The notes: a model not told the origin generated them from the letters alone. Numbered from the stretch's first letter, positions 8,638-17,672 are shown. The stretch: DNA of 64,000 nucleotides from Hyphomonadaceae bacterium (GCA_023384105.1 JAHDXR010000001.1:372001-436000); one strand, 5' to 3'. Translations and numbers: made by a program.

Positions 8638-8682
8638 CCGTCCATGGACCGCCGGCGCTCCGCCGGCCGGCTTGAACCTGTG
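8638..8682. repeat. Family A palindromic repeat (REP-like), single
   Basis: Contains TCCATGGACCGCCGGCG followed by CTCCGCCGGCCGGC, the same core as the other family A units in this window. The core folds into a short GC-rich hairpin. It lies between the convergent Rnk-like gene and dadA (8570-8813); the rest of that gap shows nothing I recognise. Confidence 0.7.
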
Positions 8683-8813
8683 AAAGTTGGAGCGCTCGCC
8701 GCCGCAGCGTATACGCGCGGGAGGCGCCACGCTCTCAATGATCGCGTCAAGACCGACACCGCTGTCGTCATACCGTGATCCGCACGAAGCAGCGCGCCGC
8801 CCCCGCGGACAGC

Positions 8814-10073
8814 TTAGAAGCGCGCGGGCGCAAGCGGCGCAATGTCGATCGCCGGCGTCGCGCCCGAGATGAGATCGGCGAGCACGCGGCCGGCGCCGCA
8901 CGCCATCGTCCAGCCCAGCGTGCCGTGGCCGGTATTGACATAGAGATTGCGGAAGCGCGTAGGCCCGATGATCGGCGGGCCGTCGGGCGTCATCGGACGC
9001 AGACCGGACCAAAGCTCCAGATCGTCCGTATAAGCGGCGCCGGGAAACAGGTCGTTCAGACAAAACGCCAGCGTGTCGCGCCGTCGCGCCGGACGGTCGT
9101 GACTGAACCCGGACACTTCCGCCATGCCGCCCACGCGAATGCGCTCGCCAAGGCGGGTGACCGCGATCTTGTAGGCCTCATCCAGCAACGTCGAAACCGG
9201 CGCGCGGGCGGCGTCGGCCACCGGCGCGGTGATCGAATAGCCTTTGACGGGATAGACCGGCAGCCGCAGCCCGAGCGGCCTCAGAAGCCGTGGCGTGTAG
9301 CTCGCCAGCGCGGCGACGAATACGTCGGCGTCGATCTCGCCTTGGTCGGTGCATGCGGCTGCAACTGCGCCGTTCGCGGTTCGGAGCGAATTGATGTTGA
9401 CGCCGTAGTGAAACTTCACGCCGTAGCTGGCGAGCCAGGCGGCGAGCGCCTGGGTGAACTTATGGCAATCGCCGGTTTCGTCATTGGGCAGACGCAGGCC
9501 GCCTGCAATCTTTTCACGCGCGGCGGCAAGCCCGGGCTCGGCGCGCACGCAGCCGTCGCGGTCGAGCAATTCAAAGGCTACGCCATAGCGCTCCAGCACC
9601 GCGATGTCCTTGGCGCTGTCGTCCATTTGGCGTTGCGTGCGGAAGAGCTGGAGGGTGCCAAGCGTCCTCTGGTCGTAGTCGAGCCCGAGATCGCTGCGCA
9701 GCGACCACAGCTCGTCGCGGCTCAGTTCGGCCAGCGGCACCATCCGGCTCTTGTTGCGGGCATAGCGGGCCGGCGTGCAATTGCGCAGCATGGCGAGCGC
9801 CCAGGACGCCATCGCGGGATCGAAGCGCGGCCGGAGGATGAGCGGCGCATGGCGCATGAACAGCCATTTGAGCGCCTTCATGGGAATGCCGGGCGCCGGC
9901 CAGGGCGAGGCGTAGCCCGGCGAGATTTCGCCCGCATTGGCGAAACTGGTTTCCAGGCCGGGACCGTCTTGGCGGTCGAGCACAATGACCTCATGGCCCG
10001 CGCGTGCGAGATAATAAGCGGAGGCGATGCCGATCACCCCGGCGCCGAGCACGACGATCTTCATCGTTCTCAA
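8814..10073 (-). CDS. dadA: D-amino acid dehydrogenase (DadA-type, FAD)
   Basis: A 419-residue DAO-family flavoprotein. The N-terminus has the dinucleotide-binding motif [19 protein letters not shown] (residues 6-24) and the acidic end of strand two (VIVLDRQ); the C-terminal part has the family motif [15 protein letters not shown]. DadA oxidatively deaminates D-amino acids, chiefly D-alanine, passing electrons to the respiratory chain. Its start overlaps the end of the racemase gene by four bases, so racemase and dehydrogenase form the classic L-alanine to pyruvate catabolic pair, with an Lrp-type gene divergent upstream. Confidence 0.92.
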   Translation of the reverse strand: MRTMKIVVLGAGVIGIASAYYLARAGHEVIVLDRQDGPGLETSFANAGEISPGYASPWPAPGIPMKALKWLFMRHAPLILRPRFDPAMASWALAMLRNCTPARYARNKSRMVPLAELSRDELWSLRSDLGLDYDQRTLGTLQLFRTQRQMDDSAKDIAVLERYGVAFELLDRDGCVRAEPGLAAAREKIAGGLRLPNDETGDCHKFTQALAAWLASYGVKFHYGVNINSLRTANGAVAAACTDQGEIDADVFVAALASYTPRLLRPLGLRLPVYPVKGYSITAPVADAARAPVSTLLDEAYKIAVTRLGERIRVGGMAEVSGFSHDRPARRRDTLAFCLNDLFPGAAYTDDLELWSGLRPMTPDGPPIIGPTRFRNLYVNTGHGTLGWTMACGAGRVLADLISGATPAIDIAPLAPARF

Positions 10074-11191
10074 TCTCCGATATGCGCGTAGGTTCGATGC
10101 AGCCGCGCGCCGAGCCGCGTCAGAATTTCGTAGGCGATGGCGCCGGCCTCGCGCGCCACGTCCTCAAGCGATTGGCTGGGGCCGATGAGTTCGACCAGAT
10201 CGCCTTCCGCGAGCGTGTCGGGCGCGAGCGCGCTCACATCCACGCTCATGCTGTCCATCGAGACGCGGCCGATCATCGGCAGGCGCACGCCGCCGCGCCA
10301 GGCCGCGCCGCGTCCGCCAAGATGGCGCGGCCAGCCGTCGGCGTAACCGATTCCGAGTGTGGCGATCCGGCGCGGCGCGGAAGCGGCATAGTCGAGGCCA
10401 TAGCCCACGCCGGCGCCGGCCGGGATCGTGCGGATTTGCAGCACGGGCGCATCGAGCGTGACAACGCGCTGTAACGGCATCGCTTCGGATGAGGGCGCGG
10501 CGCCGTAGAGCGCAACGCCGGGGCGGACGAGATCGCCCCGATAGGCGCCGTCCAGGAAAATCCCGCCGCTATTGGCGATCGAGGCGGGCGTTTGCGGAAA
10601 CAGTGCCCGCGCCTGTGCGAAGGCGGCCAACTGCGCCGCATTGGCCGGATGCGCCGGCGTGTCCGCGCAAGCCAGGTGCGTCATGAGCAGCCGCAACGGC
10701 GCGGCGGCGAGAAAGCCGGCATCTTGCGCAAGCTCCGCGGCGCTTTGGAGATCGAGGCCAAGACGCGACATGCCGGTGTCGATCTGAAGGGCGGCGGGCG
10801 CCGTGCCGCCGCGCGTTTGGGCGAATGCTTGCCATGCGCGGCATTGCTCCACACTGCTCAGCACCGGGATGATTCCCGCATCGGCGCAGACGGCTTCGGC
10901 GCCGCGCGCCACGCCGTTCAGAACGTAAAGCACGCCTTCGGCGCCGATCATGCCGCGCAGCGCGAGCGCTTCCTCCAGGTGGGCCACGAAAAAGTCGCGG
11001 CAGCTGGCGCGCGCCAGGGCGCTGACGACAGGCGCGGCGCCGAGGCCGTAGGCGTCCGCTTTGACAACGGCGGCGCAGCGCGCCGGCGCCGCCGTTGCGG
11101 CAAGGCGGCGGAAGTTCGCGCATAAAGCGCCGAGATCGATGCGCAGGCGTCCGAGTTGGGAAGACACAGGCGCGGACAGGCCGCTCTTCAT
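10070..11191 (-). CDS. alr: Alanine racemase (catabolic DadX-type)
   Basis: A 373-residue fold-type III PLP enzyme. [13 protein letters not shown] holds the PLP-binding Lys (about residue 39); [21 protein letters not shown] and [16 protein letters not shown] are typical Alr regions. It interconverts L- and D-alanine. I chose ATG 11189-11191 (MKSGLSAP) over a TTG 33 bases upstream; neither has a strong ribosome site. Overlap with dadA suggests a catabolic role, but whether it is also the sole Alr for cell wall synthesis cannot be judged here. Confidence 0.92.
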   Translation of the reverse strand: MKSGLSAPVSSQLGRLRIDLGALCANFRRLAATAAPARCAAVVKADAYGLGAAPVVSALARASCRDFFVAHLEEALALRGMIGAEGVLYVLNGVARGAEAVCADAGIIPVLSSVEQCRAWQAFAQTRGGTAPAALQIDTGMSRLGLDLQSAAELAQDAGFLAAAPLRLLMTHLACADTPAHPANAAQLAAFAQARALFPQTPASIANSGGIFLDGAYRGDLVRPGVALYGAAPSSEAMPLQRVVTLDAPVLQIRTIPAGAGVGYGLDYAASAPRRIATLGIGYADGWPRHLGGRGAAWRGGVRLPMIGRVSMDSMSVDVSALAPDTLAEGDLVELIGPSQSLEDVAREAGAIAYEILTRLGARLHRTYAHIGD

Positions 11192-11298
11192 GGCGGGCGC
11201 CAGATTACCGGAAGCATCGGGCAATGTTCGGTTGATTGTTGCAGGAAAGCGGTGATCATGGCCCGCTCACGGCAGTAAATTGCGTGAGACGGCAGAAT
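11192..11298. promoter_or_regulatory. Divergent promoter region alr-dadA / lrp
   Basis: A 107-base gap between divergently transcribed alr and the Lrp-type regulator. Lrp-family regulators commonly bind such shared regions to control dadA-alr operons and themselves. The gap is AT-richer than its surroundings (TGTTCGGTTGATTGTTGC near 11222-11239) but I found no perfect operator palindrome. The regulatory role is inferred from gene arrangement. Confidence 0.45.
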
Positions 11299-11742
11299 AT
11301 GCAAACCGACGAGTTCGACCGCAAAATCCTGAATGCGCTGCGGCTCAACGCCCGGATCACCAACAGCGCGCTCGCCGAGGAAGTGGGGCTATCCGCTTCG
11401 GCCTGTCTGCGGCGCGTCCGGGCGCTGGAGCGGGGCGGCGTCATCCTGGGCTACACGGCGATCGTCGCCGGGCGCGCGCCTGACGAAGGGGCCACGGCGA
11501 TCGTGCAGGTCGCGCTGGAGCGGCAGACGGGCGCGTTCCTGACCAAGTTCGAGCGCGCCCTGCGCAAGCATCCCGAGATCGAGGAATGGCATCTGATGAC
11601 GGGCGACGGCGACTATATCCTGCGCCTGCGCGTCGGCGGCATCGAGGACTACGCGCGATTCCATCGCGACGTGCTCTCCCAATTGCCGGGCGTGGCGCGC
11701 ATCACCACGAGTTTCGCCATGCGCAGCCAATGGCGCGGCTAG
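11299..11742 (+). CDS. Lrp/AsnC family transcriptional regulator
   Basis: A 147-residue protein with an N-terminal helix-turn-helix (DRKILNALRLNARITNSALA then EEVGLSASACLRRVRALE) and a C-terminal RAM/AsnC ligand-binding domain (about residues 65-145; EEWHLMTGDGDYILRLRV is diagnostic). The start MQTDEFDRK at 11299 was chosen because family members begin at this point. Divergent from the alr-dadA operon, it is most likely the alanine-responsive activator (DadR-like) of that operon. Confidence 0.9.
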   Translation: MQTDEFDRKILNALRLNARITNSALAEEVGLSASACLRRVRALERGGVILGYTAIVAGRAPDEGATAIVQVALERQTGAFLTKFERALRKHPEIEEWHLMTGDGDYILRLRVGGIEDYARFHRDVLSQLPGVARITTSFAMRSQWRG

Positions 11743-11764
11743 GCTGAAGGTTTTGCGCTGCGCT

Positions 11765-12295
11765 TTAAGCGCAGCCCGCCGGCGTGCACGCGCCGGCCGT
11801 CCCCGCCGGCGTTGCGTTTGGCGCTGTGGCCGTTTCGCCGACCAGCGCCATGATCTCGGCCCCGAGTTGCAGGTCGGGCAAGTGGCCGAAGGCGTGTCGG
11901 CGCAAGCGCCCGTCGCGGTCGATCAGCAATGTCGTCGGCGTGCCCTGCATCGCATAGGCGCGCATCGTGTGCGGGAGCCCGTCGCCGTCGGGCTCATCGA
12001 CGCCGACCGGGAAGGCGATCTGGTATTCGTGCAGGAATGCTTCAAGCGCCTTGGGGCTCATGGCGTCGTGATGCTCGAACACCGTGTGCAAGCCGATGAC
12101 CGCGACATCTTCCGGTCGGAACGTCTCCGCGACACGCTTGGCCTGCGGCAGGCCGTGACTGACGCAGCCGGGGCACAGCATCTGGAAAGCGCAAACCGTC
12201 ACGACGCGCCCGCGCAAATCGGCGAGCGCGAGCGGCGTCGGCGTGTTGAACCACTGGATCGTGCGCCAGGGCGGCGCGGCTTTGAGCGCAGGCAT
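11765..12295 (-). CDS. Redoxin / TlpA-like thiol peroxidase-like protein
   Basis: A 176-residue thioredoxin-fold protein. Residues about 20-150 follow the AhpC/TSA-redoxin layout, with MLCPGCVSHGLPQAKR (Cys pair CPGC at about residues 40-43), then GLHTVFEHHDAMSPKALEAF and a GTPTTLLIDRDGRLR strand. The C-terminal tail adds two further Cys (GACTPAGCA). AAGGAG precedes the ATG at 12295. It ends the minus-strand redox operon downstream of the MarR gene. It could be a peroxidase or disulfide reductase; no signal peptide is seen, so cytoplasmic. Confidence 0.8.
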   Translation of the reverse strand: MPALKAAPPWRTIQWFNTPTPLALADLRGRVVTVCAFQMLCPGCVSHGLPQAKRVAETFRPEDVAVIGLHTVFEHHDAMSPKALEAFLHEYQIAFPVGVDEPDGDGLPHTMRAYAMQGTPTTLLIDRDGRLRRHAFGHLPDLQLGAEIMALVGETATAPNATPAGTAGACTPAGCA

Positions 12296-12363
12296 CGCTT
12301 CTCCTTGTCTTGTCCGTTCGCCGGCGCAGCAGGGAATGGCTCTGCGCCGGCGATGGCTTCCGC

Positions 12364-13131
12364 CTATTGATTGACGCGGCCGGGAAGGCTGAGATCGCCA
12401 GAGGCCACATCGAACACGTTGGCGACGCACAGAAGCGGCGCATGGGCGCTCGCGTTGACGCGCAAGCCCGCGGTGACGCCGTCAAAGCCGGCCTCGTTGA
12501 CGATGGCGATGTTCGCGAAAGGCACCCGCACTTCAACGGTTGCCCGGTCCAAAAGAGGCTGCCAGCCGGGGCTGTCGATCAGGATCGGCGCGCCGGGCCA
12601 GGTCGGCGGCAGGCGCGGGCGCTGGCCGTCAGGGATGTCGATCACCTTGAGCGCGCCGTCGCCGCAAACGGGATCGGAGCCGAGCACAACCCAATGCATG
12701 TGCCAGAGTCCGCCGTCATTGGCCAGATCGCTGTCCCGCGACTCGTCAAACAGCGGCGTGTCGTCGAAGTCGGGGTGCGCGGTCACGGCGAGGGCCAGAA
12801 TGCCCGCGCCGCGCTCGAAGCCCACCTCGTAAGGGTCGATGGTTGTCGGCCAGACATAGGAAAACACCTCGCTGCCGGCGAATTGTCCGGTCGCGGTCGG
12901 TGTGGTTTCCCCGGCGCGCCCTGACACGGCCATATGGAATATCGCGACATTGCCTTCGGTGCGTATCCTCGCGTGCACGATGTCAAACGGCGCCAGCGCG
13001 CCAGGCGAACGCTCGGCGGCGATGCCGCCGGTGTGATCCTGCGGCGGCGCCGTCGCTTCACGGCTTTGGCCGTCGGCGCAGGCCGCCAGCGTCAACGTGG
13101 CCGCAGCGGCCAGGAGTGAAGCGAGGCGCAT
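12364..13131 (-). CDS. Lipoprotein of unknown function in redox operon
   Basis: A 255-residue protein with a lipoprotein signal peptide (MRLASLLAAAATLTLAACAD, lipobox LAAC, modified Cys at about residue 18). The mature part has no family I recognise; it is beta-rich, with RTEGNVAIFHMAVSG, WHMHWVVLGSDPVCG and a conserved-looking C-terminal segment. GGGAGG sits six bases before the chosen ATG at 13131, which overlaps the stop of the thioredoxin-like gene (TGATG), so it is co-translated with it. Neighbours suggest an envelope role linked to thiol redox or metals, which is inference. Confidence 0.75.
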   Translation of the reverse strand: MRLASLLAAAATLTLAACADGQSREATAPPQDHTGGIAAERSPGALAPFDIVHARIRTEGNVAIFHMAVSGRAGETTPTATGQFAGSEVFSYVWPTTIDPYEVGFERGAGILALAVTAHPDFDDTPLFDESRDSDLANDGGLWHMHWVVLGSDPVCGDGALKVIDIPDGQRPRLPPTWPGAPILIDSPGWQPLLDRATVEVRVPFANIAIVNEAGFDGVTAGLRVNASAHAPLLCVANVFDVASGDLSLPGRVNQ

Positions 13132-13376
13132 CATGCGCCTCCCTTCACGTCGGCCAACGAGGCGCCGAAATTGATGTGGAACGGTGCGCCATCGATGACG
13201 AACGCCGGCGCCGACGCTACGCCCGCCCGCTCGGCCTCGGCGATGCGCTCCGGCGCGTCCGCGAAATTGACGGCCTCGACATCAAACTTTGCCGGATCGA
13301 GCGCGCCGGCGAGTTGCTGTTCGGCCGTGACGCAGACCGGGCAGCCGGCGTGGTAAAAGATCACTTTCGCCTTCAT
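13131..13376 (-). CDS. Small thioredoxin/glutaredoxin-like protein (CPVC)
   Basis: An 81-residue thioredoxin-fold protein, MKAKVIFYHAGCPVCVTAEQ at the start, with redox motif CPVC at residues 12-15 and a cis-Pro region ASAPAFVIDG. AGGAG precedes the ATG. It is about the size of glutaredoxins and of the small NrdH/TlpA-like reductases. It is the first gene after the MarR regulator and overlaps the downstream lipoprotein gene, so likely a regulated target of that MarR. The substrate is unknown. Confidence 0.85.
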   Translation of the reverse strand: MKAKVIFYHAGCPVCVTAEQQLAGALDPAKFDVEAVNFADAPERIAEAERAGVASAPAFVIDGAPFHINFGASLADVKGGA

Positions 13377-13453
13377 TGTAAGGACTCCTATATAATGACC
13401 GCGCGTGATCGGCGACGCGCGCGCCTTTCGGGCTTTCCGAAACTCTTGTGCGC

Positions 13454-14029
13454 TCAGGCGGCGTCGGCCGCTTCGTGCTCCGGACAGTCCACCCTGAGAT
13501 CGCCGTCGCCGATGGGCGCGTCGATGAACCGGCAGTGGTGGGGCTTCGATTTGTCGCGATGGACGTTGGCGGCGAAATACCGGCAGGAGAGGCACATGCG
13601 CTGGGGCGGGATCGCGCCCTCAAGCTGCAAGGCGTGAATGGCGCGCGTGACGATGCCGAGCAGCGCCGCCTGATCGGCTGGACTCAACGCATCGGCGACA
13701 GCGCCAAAGCTGAGCGGCCAGCGGCCCGCGAGCGCGCGCCCGGAACGCGTAACGCGCAACAGCAGCGCGCGGCCGTCGTCCGGGTCCGCGCGCTTCTGCA
13801 GCAGGCCCTTGCGCTCCAGCGCCGTGACGGCGTCGCTGGCGGTAGGCTGCGAAATGTGCAGATGCGCGGCGACGGCGTTGAGGCGCAAGCCCTCGGGCCG
13901 CTGCAACAGCACGCGCAGAATGTCGCCCTGCGTCGGCGTCAGGCCCTCGACTTCACCGGCGCGCCAATCGTCCTGGCGGGCGAGCGCGGCCAGGCGCGCC
14001 AGACCAAATGAAAGCTGCTCCCGCGTCAT
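13454..14029 (-). CDS. MarR family regulator with Cys-rich C-terminal tail
   Basis: A 191-residue winged-helix protein. Residues about 25-120 are a MarR domain (LTPTQGDILRVLLQRPEG; HISQPTASDAVTALERKGLL; DPDDGRALLLRVT). The C-terminal 50 residues carry a distinct tail with Cys/His ligands: MCLSCRYF, then KPHHCRF, then DCPEHE, fitting a zinc or redox-sensing site. A palindrome (14029-14047) overlaps its start codon. It leads a minus-strand group with two thioredoxin-fold proteins and a lipoprotein, so it probably represses that redox operon in response to oxidation, electrophiles or metal. No Shine-Dalgarno sequence precedes the start. Confidence 0.88.
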   Translation of the reverse strand: MTREQLSFGLARLAALARQDDWRAGEVEGLTPTQGDILRVLLQRPEGLRLNAVAAHLHISQPTASDAVTALERKGLLQKRADPDDGRALLLRVTRSGRALAGRWPLSFGAVADALSPADQAALLGIVTRAIHALQLEGAIPPQRMCLSCRYFAANVHRDKSKPHHCRFIDAPIGDGDLRVDCPEHEAADAA

Positions 14030-14047
14030 GCATAGGAGAACTATGCA
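14029..14047. promoter_or_regulatory. Palindrome at MarR start, probable operator
   Basis: Perfect 7-bp inverted repeat TGCATAG (14029-14035) / CTATGCA (14041-14047) with a five-base spacer, overlapping the first base of the MarR gene. Size and symmetry suit a MarR-dimer operator. It lies between the regulator and the divergent DUF2946-TonB-YcnI genes, so binding could affect both directions. Binding itself is inferred. Confidence 0.55.
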
Positions 14048-14156
14048 AATAGCCGTGGGCGGTCAAGAAGGATCTGCGGCGGCCTGCGCCTGGCAAAGGG
14101 AGTGCGACGACCTACCGCCATGCAACAGCGTGGCCTCCTCTCTAAACTCGCCGGCC

Positions 14157-14552
14157 ATGGCGGGGAGCGGCATCCTTCTGCGTGCGCGCGTGGCCGGGCT
14201 CCTGCTCGCGCTGTTCGCGCTGACCTTCAAGGCGACGCTGCCGCCCGGCTTCATGCTGGACGCGAACGCCGGTCGCATGCTGGTGGTTCTCTGCGGCGGC
14301 GGCGAAGCCTATTTCGACCCCGGCGCCGGGCAGATCAGCCATCCTGACGATCAGGCGCCGGCTGACGACGACAGCAGCCCGCCTTGCCCGTTCGCTCTCG
14401 CCTGCGCCCCGGCGCTCGCGACGCCTGGTTTTGTCACCCTCACGCCGACTTTTGCATATGTTGGCGTCTCAGCGCCGGCGTGCGCGCCTGTTGGCGCCGA
14501 TGACGCCACAGGCCCGCCGCTGCCTGCGCGCGGGCCTCCGCTTCACGCCTGA
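14157..14552 (+). CDS. DUF2946-like small exported or membrane protein
   Basis: A 131-residue protein with an N-terminal hydrophobic segment (about residues 9-25, RVAGLLLALFALTFK), a PPGFMLDANAG turn, and a CPFALACAP motif further on. This layout matches DUF2946 proteins often found next to TonB-dependent receptors for metals. The start is uncertain: ATG 14157 fits the hydrophobic N-terminus but has no ribosome site, and an in-frame ATG at 14043 lies inside the MarR palindrome. It is followed by a TonB receptor and a YcnI protein, suggesting a copper-linked function. Confidence 0.6.
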   Translation: MAGSGILLRARVAGLLLALFALTFKATLPPGFMLDANAGRMLVVLCGGGEAYFDPGAGQISHPDDQAPADDDSSPPCPFALACAPALATPGFVTLTPTFAYVGVSAPACAPVGADDATGPPLPARGPPLHA

Positions 14553-14641
14553 ACGTCGCCGCCGGCTCTGAACGGGCCGGCCTGTCGTGCTTCAAGCCGC
14601 CGCGCGCCATGCGTCGGCGGCCCGATCAGGCTTGCATTCCC

Positions 14642-16657
14642 ATGTCCTTCAAATCCACGCTGCTCGTCAGCGCGCTGGTGCTCGCGCCCGGCGCCGCTTT
14701 CGCCCAATCCATCGAAGCCGAAACCATCATCGTCACCGCGCGCCCGAACCCGGAAGACCCGGCGGCGGTCGCGGACGCGCGCGAACGCCTCTCGCGCACG
14801 CCCGGCGCCGTGTCCGTCGTTGCCAATGAAGCGCACGAAAGCCGCGCTTCCGCCGGCCTTGCCGATATTCTCCGCGACGCGCCGGGCGTCTTGGCGCAAC
14901 GCCGCTATGGCGAGGAATCGCGTTTCTCGATCCGCGGTTCGGGCCTCGACCAATCGTTCCACCAGCGCGGCGTGCTGTTCGCGCAGGACGGGGTGTCGTT
15001 CGCGGACGCGGACGGCTTCGCCGATTTCCAGAAGATCGACCCGCTGACGGCGCGCTATGTCGAACTTTATCGCGGCGGCAATGCGCTGCGTTTCGGCGGC
15101 GCGCAATTGGGCGGGGCGCTCAATTTCATCACGCCGACAGGCCGCACGGCGCAGTCGGAGAATTTGCTGCGCGCCGAGGTCGGCTCGTTCGGATTCGCGC
15201 GCGCCGCGGGCCAGTTTGCGCGCACATGGGGCGATTGGGACGGCTTCGCCGCGCTCACCGCCATGCAGGGCGACGGCTTTCGCGACCATGCCGAGCAGAG
15301 CCAGGCGCGCGGCACGCTCAATATCGGCCGCGCCTTCGGCGAGGACCGCGAGCTGCGCCTCATCGTCTATGGCGCCGACATCGACCAGCAGGTTCCAGGC
15401 ACGCTGACGCTGGCGCAGGCCCTGGCCGATCCGACGGCCGCGAGCGGCGCGGCGGCGGGCTTCGACTGGCGGCGCGATCAGACGGTGCTGCGCGCCAGCC
15501 TGCAAACGCGCTGGCGCTTCGATGACGCGCTGCTGTTCGAGGGGGGCGTCTATGCGACCGCGACCGACCTCTATCACCCGATCTCGCTGCTGATCGACCA
15601 GCAGATCGAGACGCAAGGCGCTTTCGGCCGCTTCGACTGGGAGGGCGAGTTGGGCGGACGCCGCGCCGATCTTTACTGGGGTGTCTCCTACCGCCAGGGC
15701 CATGTCGATCAGATCCTCGGCCCGGTCATGTTCCCGATCGCGGGCGACAGCCGCCGCGAGGCGACCGGCATGGAGCTGTTCGCCGAAGGACGCCTGTTCG
15801 TCACCGACGCGCTGGCCCTGGCCGCGGGCGGCTCTTATGGGCGTTTCACGCGCGATTACGAAGATCGCCTCAACGCCGCCAACAATGACTCGCTCGATGA
15901 TGATTGGTTCGCGCCGCGCCTCGGCCTGCTGTGGGAGAGCGAAAGCGGGGCGCAAATCTACGCCAACGTCACCCGCTCGGTGGAGCCGCCGCATTATGGC
16001 GCGCTGGTGCAAGCGCCGCATCCGGGCTTTGTGCCGGTCAAACCGCAAGAGGCGTGGACCGGCGAGATCGGCGCGCGCGGCCGCAGCGGCGCGTTCATCT
16101 GGGATGTCGCGCTCTACCGCGCCGAAATCGAGAACGAATTGCTGAGCTTCAATCCCGAAATCGGCGTGCCGGCGGCCTTCTTCAACGCAGGCGACACCGT
16201 GCATCAGGGGATCGAAGCCGCGCTCGACTGGCGCGTCGCCGAAGGCTGGCTCCTGCGTCAGAGCTACACCTATTCGGATTTCTTCTTCGACGGCAATCCG
16301 GCCTATGGCGACAACCGGCTTCCGGTTGCGCCCGAGCACCAATACCGCGCCACGCTGCGCTACAGCCATCCCGCCGGCTGGTTCGTCGCGCCCAGCCTCG
16401 AATGGCGCCCCCGCGATGTGTGGGTCGATTACGCCAACACGCTCAAGGCGCCGGGCTACGCGATCTGGTCGCTCAATGCGGGCTGGGATTTCGACAACGG
16501 CGTGTCGCTGTTCGTCGATGCGCGCAACCTCACGGATGAAGCCTACGCTCCGGAGTTCGGCGCCGTGGTCGATGCGAGCGCGCCGGGCGCCAACACCGCC
16601 GTTTTCTATCCGGGCGAAGGCCGCGCCGTTTACGGCGGCTTCGCCTATCGCTTCTGA
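14642..16657 (+). CDS. TonB-dependent outer membrane receptor
   Basis: A 671-residue outer-membrane protein with signal peptide (residues 1-22, cut after AAFA), a TonB-box-like ETIIVTARP, a plug domain (about 50-165, with ILRDAPGVLAQRRYGEESRF and LRFGGAQLGGALNFITPTG) and a 22-strand-type barrel ending in the C-terminal Phe. The start MSFKSTLL at 14642 gives a clean signal peptide. The substrate is not determined by sequence alone. Position between a DUF2946-like gene and ycnI, as in OprC/copper loci, suggests copper or a copper chelate; another chelate is possible. Confidence 0.9.
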   Translation: MSFKSTLLVSALVLAPGAAFAQSIEAETIIVTARPNPEDPAAVADARERLSRTPGAVSVVANEAHESRASAGLADILRDAPGVLAQRRYGEESRFSIRGSGLDQSFHQRGVLFAQDGVSFADADGFADFQKIDPLTARYVELYRGGNALRFGGAQLGGALNFITPTGRTAQSENLLRAEVGSFGFARAAGQFARTWGDWDGFAALTAMQGDGFRDHAEQSQARGTLNIGRAFGEDRELRLIVYGADIDQQVPGTLTLAQALADPTAASGAAAGFDWRRDQTVLRASLQTRWRFDDALLFEGGVYATATDLYHPISLLIDQQIETQGAFGRFDWEGELGGRRADLYWGVSYRQGHVDQILGPVMFPIAGDSRREATGMELFAEGRLFVTDALALAAGGSYGRFTRDYEDRLNAANNDSLDDDWFAPRLGLLWESESGAQIYANVTRSVEPPHYGALVQAPHPGFVPVKPQEAWTGEIGARGRSGAFIWDVALYRAEIENELLSFNPEIGVPAAFFNAGDTVHQGIEAALDWRVAEGWLLRQSYTYSDFFFDGNPAYGDNRLPVAPEHQYRATLRYSHPAGWFVAPSLEWRPRDVWVDYANTLKAPGYAIWSLNAGWDFDNGVSLFVDARNLTDEAYAPEFGAVVDASAPGANTAVFYPGEGRAVYGGFAYRF

Positions 16658-16671
16658 GCATGGAGATTCAG

Positions 16672-17220
16672 ATGTTCGCCAATTTCATGCGCGTGGCCGG
16701 CGCCGGCCTTGCGCTCGCTTGTCTTTCTCTCTCGACCGCCGCCGCGCATGTCGTGTTCGCCGAGCCGGAGGCCGCGCCCAATTCCTACTACGCCGGCTTC
16801 CTGCGCGTCAGCCACGGCTGCGGGGATTCGCCCACACGCGCCATCCGTGTAGAAATCCCCGATGGCGTCAACGTCGCCCGCCCGCAGCCGAAACCCGGCT
16901 GGACGCTCGACATCGAGCGCGCGCCGCTGGCCGCGTCCATAAGCGGCGAAGGCGGCCATGCGATCACCGAGCGCGTCGCCGCGATCACCTGGCGCGGCGA
17001 GCTGCCGGCCGATCAGTTCGACCAGTTCGGGATCATGATGCGCTTGCCGGACCAAACCGGGCCGCTCTACTTTCGCGTCACGCAGACCTGCGCCGAAGGC
17101 GAGCAGCGCTGGGAGCAGATTCCGGCGCCGGGGGCGGCCTGGCATTCCGCGCCGCATCCCGCGCCTGTGCTGACGCTTGTCGCGCCGCCTGCCGCTAGCC
17201 GCGGCCACGATCATCATTAG
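16672..17220 (+). CDS. ycnI: YcnI/DUF1775 family exported copper-binding-type protein
   Basis: A 182-residue exported protein. Signal peptide about residues 1-25, so the mature chain starts with His (AAAHVVFAEPEAAPNSYYAG), the typical N-terminal His of YcnI proteins that helps bind Cu(II). The DUF1775 domain spans about residues 25-165 (VSHGCGDSPTRAIRVEIPDG). The C-terminus ends in HDHH, a possible extra metal site. GGAG precedes ATG 16672. It is 14 bases downstream of the TonB receptor, so probably in the same operon and acting in periplasmic copper handling. Confidence 0.88.
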   Translation: MFANFMRVAGAGLALACLSLSTAAAHVVFAEPEAAPNSYYAGFLRVSHGCGDSPTRAIRVEIPDGVNVARPQPKPGWTLDIERAPLAASISGEGGHAITERVAAITWRGELPADQFDQFGIMMRLPDQTGPLYFRVTQTCAEGEQRWEQIPAPGAAWHSAPHPAPVLTLVAPPAASRGHDHH

Positions 17221-17446
17221 CCCGCGGCGCAGGAGCGCGCACGCCGACGCCGCGTCCATAGACCATTTCGCTGCCGCACCGCGCGCCCGCCAGCATGACG
17301 ACGCAGGCCGCCGCCCATGACGGGCAGAGCAAAACGGGGCGCTGGATTTTGATGGCGCCGTCCAAGCCTGAGTGGGCGCCTCATGCCTAAGCAGCGGACA
17401 TGATCTCCGCTCCCGGCCCGGAGCGAAATTTTGCTGTCAGCCCTCA

Positions 17447-17592
17447 CGCTTCCCGGCCGCAGCGCAGCGAAGAGCCGGGACCCAGGAGCAAACGCACCGC
17501 GCTTCAGCCCCTGGGGCCCGGCTCGCACCCCGGCTTAGCGCCGGGGCTGCGTCCGGGGAGCGGGGGATTCGGAAACGTTTGAGAGGGGGCAC
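17447..17592. repeat. Family B dispersed repeat, copy 1
   Basis: An intergenic repeat of about 145 bases. It contains two hairpins: GCTTCCCGGCCGCAGC...AGAGCCGGGACCCAGG on one side, and CACCCCGGCTT/GCCGGGGCTGCGTCCGGGG on the other, then GGAAACGTTTGAGAGGGGGC. The same unit recurs, inverted or direct, at 20633, 35458 and 41310. The rest of the 17221-17672 gap shows no gene. Confidence 0.8.
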
Positions 17593-17672
17593 GGGCGGTT
17601 GTGCAAGCGGCCGTGCGGCGAGAAACGGAAGCGAGCGGCGACGCCGGGAAACGAGCGGCGGCTCTCGGAATA

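Noticed and set aside
14543-16369. Open frame (608 codons) antisense to the TonB receptor gene
   Set aside because: Same reasoning: composition-driven and no motifs, opposite a clear receptor gene.
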